Source: Nanobdellota archaeon (lineage in GTDB: Archaea; Nanobdellota; Nanobdellia; Pacearchaeales; GW2011-AR1). From it: a stretch of DNA of 50,138 nt. The translations under genes and the position numbers were made by a program. Under the pieces are notes generated by a model. It worked only from the letters and a program-made list of their open reading frames with translations, was not told where the DNA came from and did not search any database. The stretch spans positions 1-50,138 of the forward strand of contig JAQICZ010000012.1 of the NCBI GenBank assembly GCA_027858295.1. Direction: 5' to 3'. This document shows, one piece after another, positions 41,254-49,654 of the stretch. Each line of letters opens with the position of its first letter. The first letter of the stretch is position 1.

Positions 41254-41545
41254 CGATTGATAAATAATTTATTGGTTTTTATACAAATTAAATCAAGTAC
41301 ACGGATGCAAGGGAAATTTATTGCATACACAGATTCTTCAAGAACGCGAAGGAATTGTTGTGTACACGGATTGGGCATATTTGTATTGAATGACAACATT
41401 GTGTTTTAAAATAGAATATTAAATGATAAGAATGTATTATGACAGAATTGTGAATATAAGAATATATTCGCTGATGAGGAGATTTTTCCTTTTCTTTGAA
41501 TATGTTCGTCGTATACTATTAATAAATTACAGTTAACTAATTAAT
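41254..41545. other. Gene-free gap with a large inverted repeat
   Basis: No gene seen. ATACAAATT (41,281-) and ATATTTGTAT (about 41,369-41,378) form the outer arms of a ~100-bp imperfect palindrome. Inside, GTACACGGAT occurs twice and ATACACAGATT once as a variant. Function unknown; similar in style to the other intergenic palindromes. Confidence 0.4.
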
Positions 41546-41731
41546 ATGGCCAATGAAAAAGAAGTTGTTGAGTTGTTAAATAAAAATAATGAAGGATTGA
41601 CAATAACTGAAATTGTAGATAAATCTAAATTTTCTAGATCAACTATTAGGACAATTCTTGCTAAATTGGAAGGTGCAAGAAAAGTTAAGGTTAAGATTAT
41701 CGGGATGGCAAAACTTTATACTTTGAAATAG
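41546..41731 (+). CDS. Small winged-helix DNA-binding protein
   Basis: 61 residues. EVVELLNKNNEGLTITEIVD and KSKFSRSTIRTILAKLEGAR give a clear helix-turn-helix, and KVKVKIIGMAKLYTLK gives the wing. It lies 77 bp before the sensor operon and is probably its local regulator. Start at the ATG after a TATA-like ATACTATTAATAAATT. Confidence 0.8.
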   Translation: MANEKEVVELLNKNNEGLTITEIVDKSKFSRSTIRTILAKLEGARKVKVKIIGMAKLYTLK

Positions 41732-41808
41732 GTAAATAGGGTATAACTAAATATGATGGAGAATAAATTAATTGAATCTGCAAGCTCAATGAATTTATTT
41801 AATCTAAG

Positions 41809-42780
41809 ATGAAATTTATTCAGATATATATCATTGTGTCGTTGATATTGCTTGTTTTTGGTGGAGCTGTTTTATTTTTAACAACGAGTTATAATGATTA
41901 TAGCCTTCTTTCTAAAAATTATCCTCAGGAAACAATTGATCTGTCAATGATGGCTGCTAGGACTTTAGATTTGACTATTAATGAAAAATTAGAGAACTCT
42001 CTTTTGATTGCAAATTTTCCTAATGTGAGAGATGTCTTTAATGATTATTCTGAAAATAATGAAGTGAGTATTAATGAGTCTTTGAAAAGAGATTTGTTTA
42101 CTGCTTTAGAGTTTTATGACGGTCTTGACATTGCTCTTATTTCTACTGAGATGGAAATTTTATTTCAGGCTAATGACTTGTCATATGAATCTTTTTTGAA
42201 CGAAAAGCTGGGAATGATAAAGTCTCAAAAAGATTCAAAGATTTATCATTTTCATTATGGGAACGGAGAGAGTATGTTTATTTTAATAGCACCTTCATTC
42301 AGAGATTCTTTTGAGGGGGAAATTATTGGATTTGTTTTGATGGAGTTAAGTAAAGAAAGCTTGGAAGAAGTTATTTCTAGGAAAATCAGTGATGAGGTTA
42401 CTGAGATTTATGTATTAGATTATCACGAAGATTCTATTACCAAGATTTTATCTTCAAAAGGTGAGAATCTGGATTTTATGAATGTGAATGATTTGGTGGC
42501 GAGACAATGTTTTGATATTGAAAATGGGAATACGAATAAAGAGACTTTGAAATCTATGAAGTCTTTGAATCGAGAGGGGCATAATGTTCTGAGTGCTCAT
42601 AAATATATTCCTTCTATTTCATGGTGTGTTATTGTTGAAACAGAGTTTGACTATAAAATACTTGGTTTGACTTCTAGTGAATCTAAGTTTTTGTTTTATA
42701 TCCTTTCATCTTTTTTCATTTTAGGATTTTTAGTGTCTTTAATTGTGGGAGGGGTTTATTCTTTGAAGAAAAATGATTAA
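41809..42780 (+). CDS. Membrane sensor with extracytoplasmic CACHE-like domain
   Basis: 323 residues. An N-terminal helix (IYIIVSLILLVFGGAVLFL) precedes a ~270-residue extracytoplasmic domain. Its pattern (long helix NEKLENSLLIANFPNVRDVF, then strand IALISTEMEILFQA, then IFILIAPSFRD) resembles single CACHE/PAS-like sensors. A C-terminal helix (FYILSSFFILGFLVSLIVGG) and a short basic tail follow. No HAMP, kinase or methyl-accepting region is present. It overlaps the next gene by 8 bp. First gene of the sensor operon; the ligand is unknown. Confidence 0.7.
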   Translation: MKFIQIYIIVSLILLVFGGAVLFLTTSYNDYSLLSKNYPQETIDLSMMAARTLDLTINEKLENSLLIANFPNVRDVFNDYSENNEVSINESLKRDLFTALEFYDGLDIALISTEMEILFQANDLSYESFLNEKLGMIKSQKDSKIYHFHYGNGESMFILIAPSFRDSFEGEIIGFVLMELSKESLEEVISRKISDEVTEIYVLDYHEDSITKILSSKGENLDFMNVNDLVARQCFDIENGNTNKETLKSMKSLNREGHNVLSAHKYIPSISWCVIVETEFDYKILGLTSSESKFLFYILSSFFILGFLVSLIVGGVYSLKKND

Positions 42781-44641
42781 AGTTGGTAATTTAATAATCA
42801 TAATTATGTTTGCTCTTTTGCTTATCACAACAAGTGCTATGTTTTATCAAGAATATTCTAAAGAAGATATTGCATTAAAAGATAAAATAGAGGATAGAGT
42901 TTTATCTATGGCACATTCCGAGCAGAATCTTCTGACTAATTATATAAAAGAAAAGGAAAATCAAGCTTTATTTGTCTCTTCTTTGGACGGGGCTAAAGAT
43001 GTCCTTTTACAAAAACCTATTGTAAAAGAAGAGTTAGCAAGAGAAAGTGTTCGGAATTCAATGGGTGTTCTTAAAAAAGAGGTTGAGAATTATATGATAT
43101 TTAATAAAGACAAGACTTTGGACGAATTATTGCAAGACTCTACTCTTATAGACATTGTTCTTCGTAATACTGACACAGAACATTATAATTTTTTATATCA
43201 GTTAGAAGGAAATCAAATTATTATACATCCTGAGGATGTTTATGTAGGGCAGGAATTTAAAGAAATCCTTGAAATCGCACCTGAATTTATAGCCTTGGCT
43301 GAAAATATCTCTGCTGGTGAGAGGTACCTGGAAGGAGAATATAAATTTATTGATTCAAATGGAGAGACTCATAATAAATTTGCGGCTATTGAATTAATAT
43401 CAATAAAAACAAGTGACGGGAAAGTCTTGGTTCTAGTATCTACAGTAAACTTGGACAATTATATGGTATATGAGTCTATACCAACTATACTTGAAAATCG
43501 GTTTTCTGACTTAATTGAGGTATCTCAATTTAGTAATGTTATGATTATCTCTTCTGAAGGAAGAGTCTTTTATGACTATGGGAAGACTGATATTGAGGGG
43601 GTATCTTTAAATCAGAATTTTGAAGAACATATTGATATTATTAATTTACTCGGGAAAAAAGAAGTCAGCATAATTGGCCCAGTTCCTTTGATTGGGAAAA
43701 GCAAATCGTATGTCTTTTTAATTTTTGTTCCGATTATTAAAAATGGGGAATATCTTGGTTTCTTTTTGTATGAATATCCGGCAGAAAGTGTTTATGATTT
43801 GCTTGCAATGAAACATAAGAGTGATATTGACTGGTCTTCTTTTTTGGTGAATTCTTATTATTTACTTGCAAGTCCTATTGGTGAAGATAAATCTGATGTT
43901 CTTGTTCAGGATATTTCTTACGCCAATGTAGAGAAATGCTTTGCGGAGAAGGTCTCTAACTTTTATGCCAAATATGAAGGCACTGAAGGTTATCATCAAG
44001 CTGCATCTAAATATCTTAATTATGCTGGAGATTCTGTTCTTGGAGTTGGATTGTCGATAAATGATAACTTGTGTTTAGTTTTAGAAGCTGATTATAAAAA
44101 TACATTCGTAAAAGAGTTGAATAAAAAGGATATATTAGATTTCCTTTCAATTATTGCCCCTCTGATTTTTGTTATACCATATTTATTGTTTACTCGGAAG
44201 TATTTGAATAGGAAATACAAGCTGGTGTTGAATAAAAAGTCTAGGAAATCTTTTGAATTTAAACCTCTTTGTGATTGTACTCTCCCAAACATGATTATTA
44301 TTTCATTTGTAACTGCCGCTATAATTTTTGTTGGCATAACTTCTTTCTATGGTGCTTGGAATAATACAATTACTTTCCATGAGAATATATTTGATGCTCT
44401 TTTGATTGGCCTTGGGATATCATTTGTTATTCTTTCCTTTAAGATAGCTCCCTTGAAAGAAAAACTCTTTGTACTTCTTGGCGCGGTTTCATTTGTTGGT
44501 ATTAAAATATTGGAAATTTTTGCTCAGTTGATTTATATTAGTAATAATGTGAATTTTCCGGAATGGTTGACTTTGGTTGTTTATTTTAGATATATTTCAT
44601 TGGTTCTTATATTTGAAGGGTATAGGAGGCTGGTTAAATGA
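42773..44641 (+). CDS. dCACHE-like receptor with C-terminal multi-helix membrane domain
   Basis: 622 residues. N-terminal helix (LIIIIMFALLLITTSAMF), extracytoplasmic double CACHE-like region (~30-430; EGNQIIIHPEDVYVGQEF and IISSEGRVFYDYGKTDIEG are the two PAS-like lobes), then five membrane helices to the end (IIAPLIFVIPYLLF, MIIISFVTAAIIFVGIT, LLIGLGISFVILSF, LLGAVSFVGIKILEIFAQ, LVVYFRYISLVLIFEGY). It is a sensor fused to a membrane bundle in place of a signalling output domain. It ends in ATGA with GGAGG before it, as if the next reading frame originally followed directly. Confidence 0.7.
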   Translation: MIKVGNLIIIIMFALLLITTSAMFYQEYSKEDIALKDKIEDRVLSMAHSEQNLLTNYIKEKENQALFVSSLDGAKDVLLQKPIVKEELARESVRNSMGVLKKEVENYMIFNKDKTLDELLQDSTLIDIVLRNTDTEHYNFLYQLEGNQIIIHPEDVYVGQEFKEILEIAPEFIALAENISAGERYLEGEYKFIDSNGETHNKFAAIELISIKTSDGKVLVLVSTVNLDNYMVYESIPTILENRFSDLIEVSQFSNVMIISSEGRVFYDYGKTDIEGVSLNQNFEEHIDIINLLGKKEVSIIGPVPLIGKSKSYVFLIFVPIIKNGEYLGFFLYEYPAESVYDLLAMKHKSDIDWSSFLVNSYYLLASPIGEDKSDVLVQDISYANVEKCFAEKVSNFYAKYEGTEGYHQAASKYLNYAGDSVLGVGLSINDNLCLVLEADYKNTFVKELNKKDILDFLSIIAPLIFVIPYLLFTRKYLNRKYKLVLNKKSRKSFEFKPLCDCTLPNMIIISFVTAAIIFVGITSFYGAWNNTITFHENIFDALLIGLGISFVILSFKIAPLKEKLFVLLGAVSFVGIKILEIFAQLIYISNNVNFPEWLTLVVYFRYISLVLIFEGYRRLVK

Positions 44642-44681
44642 TTTGCTTTTCTTTTGTTCCATTCGCTTGTGATTATGGGTG

Positions 44682-44793
44682 CCAAAATTTCAGGCAGGTT
44701 AAATCTATTGTTGACAATTTTGCAGGCAATCGGAAATACTTGGAAAAATTTCCGATGCAAAACCGTCTGGGGAAAAGATTTAACGAAATTTTG
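44682..44793. repeat. Bulged hairpin A1 with hairpin B inserted in its loop
   Basis: A1: CAAAATTTC, bulge AGGCAGG, TTAAATC, loop start TATTG, then (after an insert) GGAAAA, GATTTAA, C, GAAATTTTG. The insert is hairpin B (44,718-44,762): TTTTGCA, bulge GGCAA, TCGGAAAT, loop ACTTGGAAAA, ATTTCCGA, TGCAAAA. Copy A2 shows the uninterrupted form of A. The ORFs drawn through this stretch are not credible. Confidence 0.7.
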
Positions 44794-44831
44794 TATGGTG
44801 TTGAAGGGCATTCTGTTCTGTTTATGCCGTG

Positions 44832-44883
44832 CCAAAATTTCAGGCAGGTTAAATCTATTGGAAAAAGATTTAACGAAATTTTG
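44832..44883. repeat. Bulged hairpin A2 (uninterrupted copy)
   Basis: CAAAATTTC, bulge AGGCAGG, TTAAATC, loop TATTGGAAAAA, GATTTAA, C, GAAATTTTG. Identical arms to A1, 150 bp downstream. It lies just before the GGAGG of the next gene (44,901) inside the sensor operon. Confidence 0.7.
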
Positions 44884-44900
44884 TATAGGAGGCCATTCAA

Positions 44901-45161
44901 ATGATAAGTTCTCTTATTTTGATTTTTATGATATTATTGCCGGCTATTTATTTATTGTATCAAACAATTGATACTATTTTAACAAAGAAAAATATCTCTG
45001 ATTTTTATTTTTTCTGGATTCTGGCTTTTGTTTTTATTTTTGACACAGTATTGAATTTTTATGCTGATTTTAATCCTAAATATTGGGCAATATCTTTTTT
45101 ATTAGTAGCTATTTTAATGGTTAAATGGATATTTAATTTTTATAGGAGGTTGTCGAGATGA
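44901..45161 (+). CDS. Small three-helix membrane protein of the sensor operon
   Basis: 86 residues. Hydrophobic segments SLILIFMILLPAIYLLY, FYFFWILAFVFIFDTVLNF and AISFLLVAILMVKWIFNF and a basic end (RRLSR). The start ATG has a GGAGG ribosome site 9-13 bp upstream and lies 17 bp after hairpin A2. The stop overlaps the next ATG as ATGA. Helical topology resembles the C-terminal bundle of the 622-aa receptor, so it may pack with it. Confidence 0.65.
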   Translation: MISSLILIFMILLPAIYLLYQTIDTILTKKNISDFYFFWILAFVFIFDTVLNFYADFNPKYWAISFLLVAILMVKWIFNFYRRLSR

Positions 45162-46675
45162 TTGATACAACAACATTGTGGATAATTGTTTCACTTGTTT
45201 GGGCGATTTTATTTTATTTGATTTTAGGCGCAGCATTCATACCTTATTTGGGAGATAAAAAAAAGAAGGTTAATATTCTGTTTACTTTGTTCATAATCTT
45301 CTTTTTTAAGAAAATATTTGATTTTATAATCTTTATTGACGGTAGTCTTTCTTGGATGTTAACCCTAAACACTGTGATTGAAATTTGTTTATATTTGTTT
45401 CTTGTCTATTTCTTATTTGAAAATTGGGAAAAAACAAATACAAAGATTTCAGTTTTGTTAATAACTTTGGGTATAATTTCCATTATTATTGGAGCAATTA
45501 AAGATAATGAGTTCTTTTCGATAATTGACTCAATTGTTGGAGTTATATTCTCTGGTATAGTGGGGATATTTCTTCTTGATTATTTTGTAGGTGGATTTAA
45601 GTTTACTTTTAGGATTAAAAATAGAAAGTTCATTTATGTGTTAATTGGAATTGTTATATTAATTTCTTCTTTCTTTGTTTTTATGCCAACAACGGATAAA
45701 GCTATGACTAATGAGTTGGTGATTTACAATTGGGATGATTATTTTGGTCCAACGACTATTTCTGATTTTGAGGAAGAATTTGGTATCAATGTTACGCTTT
45801 ATTCACATGAAGATGAATCTATGGCATATCTAGATGCGGTTGAATCTTATGGAAAATATGATTTAATTATTTTGAGTGATACTTTGATAAAGAAAGGAAT
45901 AAGTGAAGACAATCTGGAGATTATAAATAAAAAGAATATTCCAAATTATAGATTCATTTCTGATAGTTCTTTAGATAAATCTTCAGATATAGGAAATCAA
46001 TATTCAATTCCTTATTTATGGGGGACCACCGGGCTTCTTTTGAACACCAAGTATTTACCTGATGAAGATAGTTGGGGTATTTTTTGGAATAAGAAATATC
46101 AGAATAAAACTGCTATATTAGCAAGTTCTATAGATGCCATTCCTGTCGTCTCTAAATATATTGGAATTGGAGTATTACCTCTTAATGAAGCCAATTTGAA
46201 AAAAGCTTTTAGTTTCTTGGAATTGCAAAAAATTAATATTCGTGGAGCACTTCCCATGTCTGATATAATTGATTTAATGGTCTCTGAAGAAATTTGGGCA
46301 GCTGAGGCTTTTAGTGGAGATGTTCTTGTGGCAATTGAAGGATATCCCGATTTGGAATATATTATTCCTTATGAGGGGGGAGTTATTTGGTTAGATAATT
46401 TTGCTATTATGAAAGGTGCAAAAAACAAGGCTGCTGCAGAGACTTTTATTAATTATATTTTAAGGCCAGAGGTTTCTGCAAATATAACAAATTATCAATC
46501 TTATGCAACCTCAAATAAGGCTGCTGAAAAATATATTAGCCCGGATATATTAAATAACTCGGCGATTTATTTAGATGAGGCTTCATTGAGAAGAGTTAGT
46601 TATGCTTCTGAGGTTGAACAACCTGAAGAAATTGTTAAACTTCAAGATAAATTATGGGAGGAATTATATGGGTAA
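45158..46675 (+). CDS. Membrane-fused PotD/PotF-type polyamine-binding protein
   Basis: 505 residues. Five or six membrane helices (residues ~5-180; WIIVSLVWAILFYLILGAAF, ILFTLFIIFFFKKIFDFIIF, ISVLLITLGIISIIIGAI, FIYVLIGIVILISSFFVFM) are joined to a complete type II solute-binding domain (~185-505). It matches PotD/PotF: VIYNWDDYFGPTTISDFEEE, then FGINVTLY, then SIPYLWGTTGLLLN and YEGGVIWLDNFAIMKGAKN. No PotABC genes are present, so it probably senses rather than transports. The GGAGG site lies inside the previous gene. It overlaps the next gene by 8 bp. Confidence 0.85.
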   Translation: MIDTTTLWIIVSLVWAILFYLILGAAFIPYLGDKKKKVNILFTLFIIFFFKKIFDFIIFIDGSLSWMLTLNTVIEICLYLFLVYFLFENWEKTNTKISVLLITLGIISIIIGAIKDNEFFSIIDSIVGVIFSGIVGIFLLDYFVGGFKFTFRIKNRKFIYVLIGIVILISSFFVFMPTTDKAMTNELVIYNWDDYFGPTTISDFEEEFGINVTLYSHEDESMAYLDAVESYGKYDLIILSDTLIKKGISEDNLEIINKKNIPNYRFISDSSLDKSSDIGNQYSIPYLWGTTGLLLNTKYLPDEDSWGIFWNKKYQNKTAILASSIDAIPVVSKYIGIGVLPLNEANLKKAFSFLELQKINIRGALPMSDIIDLMVSEEIWAAEAFSGDVLVAIEGYPDLEYIIPYEGGVIWLDNFAIMKGAKNKAAAETFINYILRPEVSANITNYQSYATSNKAAEKYISPDILNNSAIYLDEASLRRVSYASEVEQPEEIVKLQDKLWEELYG

Positions 46676-47153
46676 GCTTTTTTGTCTATTGTTTTTATTG
46701 CTACTAATTCTACCTAGCTTTGCGTCTTCTTTGAGTGTCGTTGTCCATGTTCCTGAGAAGTATACAGATGTTTCGGCTGGTGATAGATTTTATTTTGCAG
46801 TAGAGGTTAAATATCCTGAGAATCCGAGGCGGAAAGATTTAAGACTGGAATATACAATTATAACTATTGATGGGGAGTTAATTGCTCAGTCTAAGGCACT
46901 TAAGGCTGTTGAAACTCAGGCTTCTTTTATTGATTTTATTGTTATTCCTGAGTCCACAGATAGTGGGCTTTATTTAGTGAATGTTGAAATAAAGGATTAT
47001 GAAATTCTGAGTGAAGAGGTTAGTTCTAGTTTTAATATTGTTGGCAATAAAGACGATGAACTTAAATTGTATTTTATGATTATGATTGGGGTTGTTTTGT
47101 TCTTGGCTATATTGGTTTTATTTCAGATATTTAGAGGGAGGAAGAAGCGGTGA
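46668..47153 (+). CDS. Membrane-anchored Ig-like protein of the sensor operon
   Basis: 161 residues from the ATG at 46,668, which overlaps the PotD-type stop and has GGAGG 7 bp upstream; the track start at 46,602 is too early. Signal peptide (LFCLLFLLLLILPSFASS), one beta-sandwich domain (SVVVHVPEKYTDVSAGDRFY ... LYLVNVEIKDYEILSEEV), C-terminal helix (YFMIMIGVVLFLAILVLFQI) and the basic tail RGRKKR. It is likely an accessory ectodomain of the receptor complex. Last gene of the operon. Confidence 0.7.
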   Translation: MGKLFCLLFLLLLILPSFASSLSVVVHVPEKYTDVSAGDRFYFAVEVKYPENPRRKDLRLEYTIITIDGELIAQSKALKAVETQASFIDFIVIPESTDSGLYLVNVEIKDYEILSEEVSSSFNIVGNKDDELKLYFMIMIGVVLFLAILVLFQIFRGRKKR

Positions 47154-47267
47154 TGAGTTTTTAGTCTTTAGTTGTTAGTCATTAGCTGGTGATTTTCAAT
47201 TGTTAGAAGAGCTTGGATGAATATATTCGTGGAATTGGTTATATTGTTTGGTTAATTTTATTTATTG

Positions 47268-47441
47268 ATGGATGAAGATTTAAAATCAAGTGCGGCTTGT
47301 GGGTTTTGTGAAGAATGTGATCGAAAGCTTTGTTGTAATTGCGGTAAATGTTGTCATTGTGGGGAATGTAATTGTGCGAAGTGCCATCCGAAAGAAGAGG
47401 ATAATGAAGCTAGGGTTACGGAGCTTGTTAATTATCCATAG
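47268..47441 (+). CDS. 57-aa Cys-rich microprotein (paralog of 48,402-48,578)
   Basis: Below the track cut-off. Twelve Cys in 57 residues: ACGFCEECDRKLCCNCGKCC, then HCGECNCAKCHPKEEDNE. The paralog 1.1 kb away keeps ten of these Cys, NCGKCC-x-CGEC-x-C-x-KCHPKE-x-DNE and the ending VNY. The pattern suits multiple zinc or metal sites, either metallothionein-like or a pair of zinc ribbons. Cytosolic; no signal peptide. Function unknown. Confidence 0.7.
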   Translation: MDEDLKSSAACGFCEECDRKLCCNCGKCCHCGECNCAKCHPKEEDNEARVTELVNYP

Positions 47442-47936
47442 TTGATTTTTATGGCTCTTCTCCCAATTTTGACTAACTCAAAAGTTTAATTCATTGATAT
47501 TTACCAACATTAGCTCATTAAAGACAAAAAAAGACCTTCGCTATCGCCGTTTCACAAGTACCTCTACTAACATAAATCGCTTCGGGATTTATTCCTTCAA
47601 TAAATTGAATAGAGAAGGCATCAGAATTGATAAGTTTAATTATCGACTCACGGGTACCCCCTTGTGCTAGAACCTGAGACTCAGGCCATCAGGTGCAAAT
47701 AGTGTATTTCAAACAGAAAAATACCGTCAATTTTAAAAAAATAATTTGACACTATTTGCTTCTGTCAGCGGCGATAATTCAAAATTTATATGAGCGGAGC
47801 GAACAATTTTTTCAGGTGATAGAAGTTATGTTGAGATTTAGAAATAATTGTGTTTTTGGTCAACATTAGGAGAAGAAGTATTTTTATAAATCCAGTTTTC
47901 CCTAAGATTTATTAATTGATTTTTCTATAATTATAT
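47442..47936. other. Gene-free stretch with several palindromes
   Basis: No gene is supported. Hairpins are ATAAATCGCTTCGGGATTTAT (47,569-47,589) and TTCAATAAATTGAA (about 47,595-47,610). A longer pair is GCAAATAGTGT (47,695-) with ACACTATTTGC (47,750-). The piece ATCAGGTGCAAATAGTG and the 3' end TAGAAATAATTGTGTTTTTG echo the 5341-5647 gap. A TATA-like TCTATAATTATATATG stands before the next gene. Confidence 0.45.
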
Positions 47937-48236
47937 ATGAAAGAATGGACAATTGAAGATTTGAATGATGAGTATGAGTTAGATTTAGATAAAGCTGTTA
48001 AGTTGATTAAAGAGGAGAAGGCGAAGCTTGTTCTTGTTCAGTTCCCTGACGGCTTAAAGCAGTATGCTACTGTGATTGTTGATTTTTTAGAAGAGAAGAC
48101 CAATGCGGAGTTTTTTATTCATCTGGGTGATTGTTTTGGGGCTTGTGATACTCCTGTTGGGATGGATAATCTGGGGATTGATTTGATGATTCAGATCGGG
48201 CATAATGCGCTGATGCCAAACTACCTGACTCAATAA
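47937..48236 (+). pseudogene. dph2: Truncated diphthamide synthase subunit Dph2 (N-terminal domain only)
   Basis: 99 residues instead of the usual ~320. The first Dph2 domain is clear: KLVLVQFPDGLKQYATVIVD, AEFFIHLGDCFGACDTPVG and MDNLGIDLMIQIGHNALMPN, with the first cluster Cys (GDCFGACD). The radical-SAM-like domains 2 and 3 and the other two cluster Cys are missing. The frame ends in the first bases of palindromic element E2, with no continuation after it. The archaeal Dph2 homodimer uses a 4Fe-4S cluster to transfer the aminocarboxypropyl group from SAM to the EF2 histidine; this copy should be inactive. A TATA box and ATG are intact. Confidence 0.8.
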
Positions 48237-48339
48237 TTTTGTTTCTTTTTGATTTATACGTCGTTATTTCCTTACTCGTGTAAAAGTACTACACAACGTA
48301 AGAAAATGCCTAGTCTAAATTCAAAAATAAATCAAAATG
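48234..48339 (+). repeat. Palindromic element E, copy 2, interrupting dph2
   Basis: About 106 bp. Ends TTTTTGATTTAT and ATAAATCAAAA are inverted repeats of each other. An inner palindrome (CTTACTCGTGTA ... TACACAACGTAAG) is present. The left and right ends match copy E1 at 23,676-23,780. The dph2 reading frame stops at its first TAA. Confidence 0.65.
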
Positions 48340-48401
48340 GAAAAGTGGGTTTCTAATATATTCGTGTGAAGTAATATATTCTTTGTTTGCTTGTTATTTT
48401 T

Positions 48402-48578
48402 ATGGATGAAGATAAAAAAACAGCTTTAGATTATGGCAAATGTAATGAATGCCTTTCAATACTTTGTTCTAATTGTGGAAAATGTTGCAAATGTGGTGAA
48501 TGTGATTGTGAAAAATGCCATCCAAAAGAATCAGATAATGAACCTGATGTTAAAGAGGTTCCTGTTAATTATAGTTAG
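48402..48578 (+). CDS. 58-aa Cys-rich microprotein (paralog of 47,268-47,441)
   Basis: Start at the ATG at 48,402 (MDEDKKTALDYGKC), matching the paralog's MDEDLK; the track start five codons earlier is less likely. Ten Cys: KCNECLSILCSNCGKCCKCG, then ECDCEKCHPKE. The acidic tail ends VNYS. It is probably a small metal-binding protein. The two paralogs flank the truncated dph2, so a local duplication is likely. Downstream (48,600-48,660) there is an unusually GC-rich hairpin region. Confidence 0.75.
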   Translation: MDEDKKTALDYGKCNECLSILCSNCGKCCKCGECDCEKCHPKESDNEPDVKEVPVNYS

Positions 48579-48740
48579 TCGAGGAGACATTAGAGAGAAA
48601 TATTACGCACCCGCTACGCTTCGTCCGCCTTTCGGCAGGACGCGCTTGCTCTGCTAAGACAATTAAGTTAAGCCATCATCCCTTCGGGATTTGGGGTGGG
48701 TTATTGATAAACAGAGTTGAGATAATTATGGTAGAATTCT

Positions 48741-49523
48741 TTACTTGAATTTAAACATTCTTTTTAGATATGGCCAATGCCATAGTGTGTGGAAAATTGA
48801 TATTGAGGCGAAGGGAATTCCTGCGTAGACGTGCCAGGTTAAAATGTTAAAGGGTAGGGGTATTGCCCAGCCATATTCAATTTTGATTACAAGTAGAATC
48901 CCTAGGATTGCTGAGATTAGAAATGTTAATAGGAGTAGGATGTTCCAGATTTTTCTATGGTTTCGTAAAGAAATTACTTTTCTTTTTGATAGTAATAGAG
49001 TTAGAAAGTAGAGTAATATTGTAAAGATTGTGATTGGCAGAAAATTGTAATGTGTGCCTGTTATGGCTTGTTGTGGAGCTGGTGTTTGTTTATTTGGAAT
49101 GTCAAGTGCTATTTCTTTTGCTATTGATGGCTCTAGGCCGTAGTTGTCGTGTAATAATTGAAAGGGGTGGTTATTTGAAACTTTAATATTTAGATATTTT
49201 GATAGTTCTTCTGTGTAGTCTTCTGGGTTAATATTATAGACAGTTGCTACTTCTGTTACTGTTAGTTCTTTTAGTTCTTGGCCAGTTAGGATATCGTGTG
49301 AATCTTCAGCCGCTACTACGGGAACGGATAGCTGTATAGTTTGTGAGGTTCCTGATTGGACTGGTTTTGGTTGGCCGTGGTCACATAAATTGTCGTTGTT
49401 TGTATCAAGGTATGCTCCACAAGCTGGTGAGTCGCCTGTACAATCATCAACACAAGTGTCCCATGCTGAAACTAGAGAGATTAAGAATAATGATAGAAAT
49501 AGGATTGTTAGTAGTTTTCTCAT
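48741..49523 (-). CDS. DUF4405-like heme-binding-type membrane protein with secreted Cys domain
   Basis: About 260 residues from the ATG at 49,523 (MRKLLTILFLSLFLISLVSA, a signal peptide); the 42 earlier track codons are not credible. A short Cys domain (CVDDCTGDSPACG ... NLCDHGQ) resembles 'DxDGDGxCDHGQ' leader motifs. A helical linker (~80-150) and four membrane helices follow. The last helices carry RNHRKIW, TWHVYAG and IFHTLWHW; these paired His are typical of DUF4405/cytochrome b561-like bundles that bind heme. It may act in electron transfer at the membrane. The redox partner is unknown. Confidence 0.7.
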   Translation of the reverse strand: MRKLLTILFLSLFLISLVSAWDTCVDDCTGDSPACGAYLDTNNDNLCDHGQPKPVQSGTSQTIQLSVPVVAAEDSHDILTGQELKELTVTEVATVYNINPEDYTEELSKYLNIKVSNNHPFQLLHDNYGLEPSIAKEIALDIPNKQTPAPQQAITGTHYNFLPITIFTILLYFLTLLLSKRKVISLRNHRKIWNILLLLTFLISAILGILLVIKIEYGWAIPLPFNILTWHVYAGIPFASISIFHTLWHWPYLKRMFKFK

Positions 49524-49654
49524 AGATGGATTAGGGATTTTATTTTTATAAAGATTAGTAAACTGCAAGATAAAGGGGTAGATTTGAAGTAGTTTGGGGT
49601 TGAATGGGGAGTTTTGGGTGAAAGACAGACTAACATCAAGGAAAACCAAGGCTA

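Noticed and set aside
44638-44971. Overlapping 88- and 105-aa ORFs after the receptor gene
   Set aside because: They run through nested palindromes in both frames; repeated peptides come from the repeated DNA.
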